A stretch of 64,000 bases of DNA from Anadara kagoshimensis. Lineage: Eukaryota > Mollusca > Bivalvia > Arcoida > Arcidae. Positions within the stretch are counted from its first letter, which is position 1. Each line of letters starts with the position of its first letter. The notes under the pieces are model-generated. The model made no database searches. It worked only from the letters and a program-made list of their open reading frames with translations, and was not told the origin of the DNA. The position numbers and the translations under genes were made by a program. The DNA lies in assembly GCA_021292105.1 (NCBI GenBank), contig CM037869.1:51515851-51579850 (forward strand). The letters run 5' to 3'. Below are positions 56,272-64,000 of this stretch, one piece after another.

Positions 56272-57395
56272 TTGACACAACAATATTTGAAAGAGTGTGT
56301 TCACAGTTTTTTTCAACCTGGTGTAGATTTATTTGCAAGTAGATTAAATAACAAAGTAAAGAAATTTGTTTCTTGGCAATCTGATCCTATTGCATTTTCT
56401 TTTGATGCTTTTGAATTAGATTGGTCTACATTCTTACCATATGTTTTTCCTTTCAGCCTTGAACAAGATTGCCAAAGACAAGGTAGAAAATATAATTTTA
56501 GTAGTCTCTTTATGGTGAAATCAAGTCTGGTTTCCTCTCCTCTTAGAAATGTTAGTAGATTTTCCAGTCAGGTTACCAACAAGAAAATTTCTATTGTCAT
56601 CTCCAATTAATCAGCCTCATACAATGGGAAAGAGGCTGAAATTGATTGCATGTCATGCATCAGGAAATACCTTGGACAAGCTCTTGCTTCTTTAGGCTAT
56701 ACGTGCTTAGTTGGTAGTAATATTTTGAAGAGATTTATGAGAGGTGTTTTCAATTATAAACCTCCACGGACCAGATACCCATGTACTTGGGATATTTCAA
56801 TATTACTGAAATATTTAAAACAGCTGCATCCACTAAACAGTCTTGACTTAGCTACTATGTCAAAAAAGCTAGTTGCACTTTTAGCTCTAACGACAGCACA
56901 GCGAGTGAGTGCAGAGCATTGTTTGTCTGCATTTAGATTTTATGCAAGATCTTTATGACAGGGTGATATTTAAGATACCCGAGCTAATGAAGATATCAAA
57001 ACCCTCTTGTCCTTATTATTCTGTCGAATTATTCGTGTTTAGTTCTGTTAAACTTTGTGTGGTTAGAACACTAAGATAGTATGTTCGGCGAACATCAAAA
57101 ATTAGGAAAAGTAGACAATTAATAATATCTTTTAATAATATCCGTTGGTACATCAACAGTTGCTAGATGGGTTAAACAAATGATGCAGGATGCAGGTATT
57201 GATGTAAACATTTTTAAGTCTCATTTAGTTCGAGAAGCGTGAACTTCTGCAGCTTTAAATCAGGGTGTACCACTGAGAAAAGTATTAGCTACGGCTTGTT
57301 TGTCATCTGCCAATACATTTTACAAATTTTATCACAGAAATACTTTACAATCTGACAAAAGTTACGCTGAAGGCGTTCTTGCCAGTAAGTAGTTC
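56272..57395 (+). pseudogene. DIRS tyrosine recombinase with preceding conserved region
   Basis: 56272-56610 carries PGVDLFASRLNNKVKKFVSW and DAFELDWSTFLPYVFPFSL, the conserved block between RNase H and recombinase in DIRS elements. The recombinase follows from about 56645. LLALTTAQRVSAEH holds the first catalytic Arg. After several stops, FKSHLVRE (57210-57235) holds the His-x-x-Arg pair and SANTFYKFYHR (57310-57345) holds the nucleophile Tyr region. All four catalytic positions remain recognisable despite nonsense mutations (for example TGA right after VRE). Confidence 0.8.
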
Positions 57396-58208
57396 TTGAA
57401 CTTAATAAAATTGATTAACTGTAACAATAAATTTTTCAGCATTGAAAGTAAAAAGTTAACATGAAGATATACCAGTATTACAATAAGGTGGATACATCGA
57501 CAGATGGATTACAATTTTTGGGATAGTGACAGATAGATACAGGTTTTTAGATACTGACAGATGGATACAGTTTTGAATTTATTTTGTAACTTGTAATAAA
57601 TGTAAATCGGTTCAACTAGTTTTGTTTATTTTGGTTAAATATATACCCATTAGATTCTGTACATGCATTATCAGCACAAGGTATTTTACAGTTATTATTA
57701 TACTATTGGATAGATACCCTTTTTGGTGCTAGAGAGCATGGAATGTTCAAATATGAAAAATTGATTCTTAAGATATCCAAATTTTCTAATTTGGGGTTCA
57801 TCCAAAATGGATTCATTTTAACTGTCAAAATACATTTTGTTGTTTATAGACATGTGTTTTAATTGTTGACAACACTTTGAAATCTGCACTTAGTTAACCC
57901 TCTTCAGCCTTCGGGCTTCTTACATAGAATACCCCTCATCCATCACATCGCAGATGTTTGGATGAGGTGTGGGATTTTCAATTATTGAATATACCTAATG
58001 ATTGGCATGTGATATATACCAATAGAGATGGAAGAAAAAAATCTTTCCTTTTTTAATAACAACTGTTTTACAGTGGCCCCAAAAAGCTACAATTAGTACA
58101 CACTGGCTACAAGAATGCCATTAGAACTATAGAAAATGGATTTAGTGACTTAAGGGGTATTTTATCGGTGACTTTTTTGTTTAGTTCTGACTTTTTTCTT
58201 GACTTTTT

Positions 58209-58250
<42 letters not shown>

Positions 58251-58308
58251 AACGTTAATGTGCTAATCGTTATTGTTACTTTTAACACAGGTACTTTCAA
58301 ATGACAAA
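57396..58308. other. DIRS 3' region, then non-coding with (TA)n
   Basis: 57396-57985 is the untranslated end of the DIRS element, with three degenerate GACAGATGGAT/GACAGATAGAT repeats near 57495-57560. A (TA)n run lies at 58213-58245. Confidence 0.55.
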
Positions 58309-60440
58309 ATGAGTGATTATATCCTCCCTGAAAAAATAAATGTCGTAAAACAAATTGAATCCAGAGACCGCACAATTGTATTAAAAGGTAATAATAGAGA
58401 TTCTAAAATATCATATTCTTAGGTTTTTACAAGAAAAAATTTATATGATTTGTCACACAAAAGGGAATTTCAGTTATCATTTTCAGATGTATTGAACAAA
58501 CATTTGGCTATCAAAGACAATTGTACCAGGGTAGAAAATGGAGTGCGGGCAATATGTTATGAATCGGAAAATAAATACAGAAAACTGAATGGTTTTCCTC
58601 CATGTGCTTAATGGTGAACACTACATTGAAAGAGATGCAGGAAACAGAACAAAATAAATATAATAACAAATTTTTGAAATTGTACTTTGAAATTAATGTC
58701 CTCAATGAAAATAATAAAATAATGGAAGTAGATAATAAAGAGAAAATCAATTTATTAAAAACATTTACTGCCAATAATAAAGTAACAAATCAAATCGCCT
58801 CTTGGTAGAGATAAAAACATGTCTGACTGTAAAAAAACCCCAACTATCTAGAAAAATAGCCACGTTAAAAACTAGAGTTCATAAAATATTATGGTTTGTT
58901 CACACATTTGGTGTAAAATTTAAACAGTTTTAAGATGTATGACCTTCTTTTTCATGGCAAGCATATGCATTCAGTTAACTATAGCAAATTACCGGAAACT
59001 GAAAGAGAGAAAGTAAAGAATATTCTGTTCATTTTAGATTTTTTTGGACTGTCAGATTAGGCCTATCACGTAACTGGCTATATTAAATGGAAATATGACT
59101 AAGGCTTGCATAATCAAACAATACAGGTGGTTTATAACAGTTCGTAATGATGATAGTATTGTTACAGTTAAAATTTAAAATTGATGTTGATGGCACAAAA
59201 GTGCCCCGTTTATCGAATTTTCTGTCACCTGGTCTGCTAACTAGTAACTGTGGAGAGGCCGTGATGTCTCACCATGGCTAGCACACACTGGCATTATTGT
59301 AAGTGCTGCTGAAAAATTTATACCAATTAAAGAATCATTTTCAGACATAATTTCCGATATAAATAACCTTTTATCACAAGGTAATAACGGCACTATTTTA
59401 TATACATCTGTTACAAATATTAAGTACTACCTCAAAATTTTCTTTGGAGGGGACATAATTTCTGAATTAAATAACCTTTTATCACAAGGTAATAGCGGCA
59501 CTATTTTATATACATCTGCTACAAATATTAAGTACTACCTAAAAATTTTCTTTGACATGAAGTTTCGTTTGACAGCTCTTGGCTTAAATTGTGCCAATGC
59601 AAAATATGCATGTTTCTATTGTAAAATAGAAAAGGCAAACAAAAGCGACATGTAAAAGTCTGAGTTGTACTACTATGAGGAGGTCCCCAGAAGAAATGTC
59701 AAAACTTTGTAAAAGGTCGCATTCTATTTATGGTTGCATCACCCCCCCTCTTTTAAACACTGATCTTGACCATGTAGATATAGATCGAGTTGCACCTCAT
59801 AATGAGGATTTGTGATGTCTTTCTAAGAAATTTAATAGAGGGTGTAGAAGCCCAAGATAAAAAAGAAATCTTGGAAAACCGGGTAAGGAAAAATCATGTC
59901 TCCTTAAATGAATTGTCAAATTGCATACGCAAATGTGGCATAGCTTTCTCAGTATGGGAAATAAAAGTTAAAGATGGTCGGGGGATGACTCAGCAACTTT
60001 GAGTGGACTAGCCTAACTGGCAGTGGATACAAACGAGTTCTTGCAAATTTTCCAGACATACAAGAAAATGCAAACAACATTACTGAACCGGGGAAAATGT
60101 GTTGTGAAGTTATGGAAAGATTTTCATACTATATATTTGATATTTAACTTCTGGCCTCCAAACTCTGATAAAATTGAAAGCTTCTTTGCAATGGCAAACC
60201 AATGGGTTTTAGATTTTTTGTCATTAGGTAAAACCTTGGAAGGATGCGATAGTAAATGCGTAGCACCAAATATGCACATTTTAGTATATCAAGTGCCACA
60301 TCTCTTGAAGATATAGGAATATGAAGTAGTTCACAGGACAAGGTGTCGAAAAAGCAAATGATGACATTAAAATGATATGCCATCGAAAATGTAACCATCG
60401 CGATGCGAAAGCGGAAGCACTTCAGGTAAGATATAGGAAT
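58309..60440 (+). pseudogene. Decayed transposase-like gene of an uncharacterised family
   Basis: Pieces in changing frames on the plus strand read MSDYILPEKINVVKQIESRD (58309) and LKFKIDVDGTKVPRLSNF (59170). Next come NIKYYLKIFF with a following GGD-type motif, LGLNCANAKYACFYCKIEK (59580-59640) and EDLCDVFLRNLIEGVEAQ-like sequence (59800), with ATG ORFs 59790-60002 and 60023-60316. The Asp-Gly-Thr start, the later G-G-D region and the A-K-Y-A-C-x-x-C-K block match a multicopy animal family that looks like a DDE-type transposase, though I cannot name it. Many stops. A ~108-bp stretch is tandemly duplicated inside it. Confidence 0.45.
59345..59565. repeat. ~110-bp tandem duplication within the pseudogene
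   Basis: The block containing TAACCTTTTATCACAAGGTA and ATACATCTGYTACAAATATT occurs twice, from about 59345 and from about 59455, differing by a few substitutions. The duplicated unit covers coding sequence of the transposase-like gene. Confidence 0.85.
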
Positions 60441-60769
60441 TTTTGTAGCGAAAATGTAGTCACATTAAGCGTAAGAATCAGACTACACGGGTCTTTAATC
60501 GAAAGGTAAGAGCATGTCCCACTATTATTTGTACATCTACACACTGACTGTGTAGTATTTGCTGGTCGACAGTTAGTTTAAAAAGTGTCGCACATTTATT
60601 GTCTGCAAATATTTTATCAGATATATTCGTTTTCATCAGACGTTATTGTTAGACAGCAGATTGAAGTTTATCCTATGTCGGTGTGATACTCTTACAATGA
60701 TATTTTTATTAAAAATCCGAAGTGGTAAACAACTTGTTGTAGTGTTTATGCATTAAGTGTTATCTTTTA
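60441..60769. other. Non-coding, nothing recognised
   Basis: Spacer between the pseudogene and the LINE 3' end. Confidence 0.5.
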
Positions 60770-63700
60770 TTTTTTTTGGAAATAATATTTTTATTGTCCT
60801 TCCATACTATTAACAAAAAAACATATAACATACAGATACAAAATATTACATCATTATTACATTTCCACAAAGAGTTTTTCAATTACTTTCCATTTTGATC
60901 TAATTAAATTTGCCTTTTTGGAGGGATACATAAAAGAGGAGAATATTTCTATTGTCATATGATTTTTTAAATAAAGTAAAGCACCTAGGTAGTTTGGTAT
61001 CGTCTTTCTGGCTCTACAGAGATAGATGTAAGATTTTATAATCAGAAAACATAAATTAATGCTATAGTGTCGAGGATCATCATAAATACCAAATAAGAAA
61101 TTTTCGGTTTTCTTCTTGATTTCAATGTTGCATTTATCTCTGAGATCCTGCAGAAGGCGATACCAGATAGATTTAGTATGTATACACTCACAAAACATAT
61201 GTATAATTGTTTCCTTAGTCTCAAAACAGAATGTACATAACTCTGTGTCAATTAATTTACATTTGTAAAGCCTGGCATTGGTAAATATAATGTTATGGTT
61301 AATTTTGAACTGCAAGGATTGCAATTTAGAATCGTCAGTTATCCTAAAAGGCGATTTATATATTTCTTTCCAAATATTAACTTCAAAATAGCAATTTAGT
61401 TTATTGTGATATGATTCTTTTACACGAGTAGGATATTCTATTACTTTCTTTAGATACATATTGTAAAAGGGTTTGGTAACTTTTTCATATTTTTTAAGAA
61501 TTTGTATATAATCATTTTCTATTTCTGTTATCTTTTTAACGCCTCTTATTTTTTGCTTCCATTCTTTTGGTATAGCGTGGACTAAACGTATATAATCAAA
61601 GTCTTTTAGACGAACTTGATAAATATCCATGCATTCCTTGCAGTTCAAAATCTCTCCTTGCACATTTACAATATCATTGATAAAAAATATGCCCTTGTGT
61701 AACATCTCTTTATTAAAGATCATTTTATTATCAATGGTGATAAGTTGGTTGTACCAAAGAGGTTGCGACAGAATATCTGCAGGGGTTGTGGTGGCATTGG
61801 TTTGAAGTCTAGCCCAGTTTTCGAGAACATCCATCCAAAACGCGGGGAGCTTATTAGAGAAACTTTTTATACCGGATTCATCTAAGAAGAGTATTTCATA
61901 ACCTCCGAATTGTTCAGTTATATCTGATAATAATAATTTCCATGGTGACTTATTGAAAGGATCTATAAGTTTTTTAATCCACGTCATTTTCAGAGATCTA
62001 TAAAAAGATTCGATATGGGGGACACGTAGTCCTCCATCAGCTTGATCACAATACATGATGTTTCTTTTGACTTTATCTGTGTTTCCATTCCATATAAAGT
62101 TAAAAATAGTTTTTTGAATCTCATTCGTTACACTAGGTGGAGGATCCGGAAGAGCTGTTAGTACTTGGATAAGTATTGGAAGGGCAAGTGACTTAATAAC
62201 TGTAGTTTTACCAATCGTTGTTAAATTTCGATACGACCAAGATAAAAGTAATTTTTGAAACAAGTTAATTTTTCAATATAGTTATCAATGTAAATAGGGG
62301 TTTTGTTCAAGTTAAATTTTATACCTAATAGTTTAAATACTCCTTCGTGATTCCATCTTAATGGTTTTACTGTTTCCAATTCTTCACCACAACCCCTCCT
62401 TACACCAATCCATATTGCCTCCGTTTTATCAAAATTTGCTCTTAAGCCAGAACAGTCTGCAAAGTGGTCTAGTAATTTAATAGTAGAGTTTAATGAAGTT
62501 TCGTCTGGGTTAAGCAGGAGGCAGGTGTCGTCGGCATATTGCGATATTAAATATTCCGAGTCGTTAATTGAGATACCATTAATATTTGGGTCTTGCTTAA
62601 TTGCGGCACTGAGTAATTCAGCAGCAATAATAAAGAGGTAAGGAGATAAAGGATCCCCTTGTCGAACCCCTCGTTCTATTGGAAAAAAGTCGGAACAATG
62701 TCCATTATATTGAATACAACTTGTGATTCCAGAATAAAAGGTGTTAAACCATTTAATTATGGACTCACCAAAGCCAAAAAACCTTAGAGATTTTTCAATA
62801 AATGACCATTCTATTGAGTCAAATGCCTTTTCAAAATCCAACAGTAAAAGAACTCCTGGTATTTTTCCAGCCTCTGTTCTATCTATGATATCTAAAATAA
62901 GTCTTGTTGATTCCCCAATATACCTTCCCTTTAAAAAGCCAGTCTGTGTTTCACTGATAATAATATTTAGTTTTTGTTTAATTCGTTCAGCAATAGCCGC
63001 GGAAGCAATTTTATAATCTACGTTCAATAAAGATATTGGTCTCCAGTTTTTCAAATAAAATTTTGATTTACCCTCTTTTGGTATGCACGTGATAACACCT
63101 TGTCGTTGTGACACCGAAAAAGATCCATTTTTATACCCATAATTAATTGATTTAACAACAAAATCCTTAATGTCTTTCCAAAAAAATTTATAAAACTCTA
63201 TTGTAAAACCGTCGAGACCTGGTGATTTACCGTTTTTCATATTATTTAATGCACATGAACATTCAGATTCAGTTATTTTTCCTTCTAAAGATTCTGAGTC
63301 AACGTCACTGAGTTTATTAATAAAGGGATTATCACTATTGAAAAATAAGTCTTCTTTGTCAAGAGTTTGTAAATTACGTGAGGAATACAGGGATTGGTAA
63401 AACGATTTTTGAGATGCCATTATTTTCTGTTGATCAGTTATTTCTATATTGTCCTCTATGATTAGTTTTGACATGATTTTTTCTGTAAAATTTCTTTTCT
63501 CTAAATTACCAAAAAATTTGCTACTTTTATCCCCCTCAACCAACCATCTTGCTTTTGCTCTCAGAACTAAACCCCTAATTCTTTCATCTCGAAGCTCTTT
63601 AAGATCATCTTGGACTTTTTCAATATCAGTAGCCGAAGCGTCAATTTCATTTTCATAATATTGTTTTAATTTATTTTCCAATTGTTTTTCTTTTTCCATA

Positions 63701-64000
63701 GAACGTTTCTTTTTGTGAGAACTATAGGAGATTGTTTTACCCCTTAACATTAATTTTATTGTTTCCCATAGAAGTTGGTCATTTATTGAAAAATTTTCAC
63801 CGGATTCATCAGTCGCATATTGATCTATAGTATTACGTATACATTCTTTAGCCAAGTCAATGTAAGTTTTGTCATAAAGAAGACCGTTGTTAAACTTCCA
63901 AGTGCCCCTTCCTTTTTCATGTTCTAAAAATTTAAAACTTATCCTTACTGGGGAGTGATCTGATCTATAACATATATCAATGTCAGAATCATAAATAAAG
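60770..64000 (-). mobile_element. L1/Tx1-type LINE, 3' part, runs off the window
   Basis: The minus-strand element ends near 60770 with an A-rich 3' end (AAAATATTATTTCC then an A-run on the minus strand). Its ORF2 is open to the window edge. It belongs to a different LINE lineage from LINE-A and LINE-B: the RT has the L1/Tx1 style and the C-terminal zinc motif is CTFCFETKETIIHMFCEC. One frameshift is visible near 62255-62275. Confidence 0.85.
60857..64000 (-). pseudogene. L1/Tx1-type ORF2 (endonuclease end, RT, C-terminal domain), partial
   Basis: The right edge encodes the last endonuclease motif (CYRSDHSPVRISFKF, about 63960). A charged linker follows, then RT: KNGKSPGLDGFTIEFYKFF, KNWRPISLLNVDYKIASA, LLLLDFEKAFDSIEWSF, GVRQGDPLSPYLFIIAAELL and the catalytic SQYADDTCLLLN (about 62555). 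Near 62260 the frame slips by one and continues FQKLLLSWSYRNLTTIGKTT, LPDPPPSVTNEIQKTIFNF and QADGGLRVPHIESFY, typical of L1/Tx1 ORF2. It ends with the CCHC motif and stop at 60857. The TTG at 63855 is not a real start. A single indel is the only visible break. Confidence 0.85.

Larger units (their letters stand above)
53460..57985 (+). mobile_element. DIRS-type tyrosine-recombinase retrotransposon (decayed)
   Basis: Order on the plus strand: left terminal region with hairpins (CACCTG...CAGGTG near 53500, ACCCGTGATATACGGGT near 53555), gag, RT, RNase H, DIRS-specific downstream region and tyrosine recombinase. The right terminal region has CAGCCTTCGGGCT and the CCTCATCCA/TGGATGAGG hairpin (57938-57972). 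The left end shows the related CAGCCCTTCGGCTG. DIRS elements integrate through a recombinase and a circular intermediate, so no target duplication is expected. Many stops and frameshifts show a dead copy. Confidence 0.85.

Overview
The window is nuclear DNA of an animal, most likely a bivalve or other lophotrochozoan mollusc. It is AT-rich, has splice-like exon edges and microsatellites, and contains no operons or dense coding. It is packed with repeat types common in bivalve genomes: tRNA-derived SINEs, a Naiad-type Penelope element, DIRS elements, a chromoviral-style Ty3/gypsy element, several LINEs, a satellite, and an apparent hammerhead-ribozyme retrozyme. The organism call is inference from repeat content; no conserved single-copy host gene is recognised.

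Layout, left to right. 1-4300: short hairpin repeats, a Penelope 3' fragment, a broken SGNH-hydrolase ORF and a NADAR-domain ORF, the last two separated by about 1.24 kb lying between direct repeats. 5.5-8 kb: a chromodomain exon, a DIRS gag remnant (minus) and a gypsy integrase fragment. 8.96-11.88 kb: a decayed Naiad-type Penelope element with an N-terminal GIY-YIG remnant. 11.9-15.5 kb: three SINEs. 16-17.2 kb: a decayed copy of an uncharacterised invertebrate family. 19-19.7 kb: a 36-bp minisatellite whose minus strand encodes an acidic repeat. 22.4-22.7 kb: a foldback element. 23.2-23.7 kb: two hammerhead ribozymes 322 bp apart. 24.4-26.7 kb: a ~121-bp satellite split by a 1.2-kb repeat.

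29.3-45.8 kb is one nested structure. An old minus-strand LINE (LINE-B) was split by a 4.9-kb LINE (LINE-A, 30287-35167) and by a complete 7.4-kb gypsy element (36113-43509, plus strand). The three LINE-B pieces rejoin across both insertions, and short target duplications are visible for each. Both LINEs keep a single in-frame TAG between ORF1 and ORF2 and lack an AUG before the endonuclease domain.

47.07-53.03 kb is a broken multi-exon gene or transposon with a PHD finger and a C2H2-like motif. Two of its exons carry SINE insertions with 10- and 13-bp target duplications. 53.46-57.99 kb is a decayed DIRS element with gag, RT/RNase H and tyrosine recombinase. 58.3-60.4 kb is a decayed transposase-like gene. 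60.77-64.0 kb is the 3' part of an L1/Tx1-type LINE that runs off the window.

Almost everything coding here belongs to mobile elements, and most copies carry stops or frameshifts. The least decayed are the gypsy element (near-identical LTRs) and LINE-A (one internal stop).
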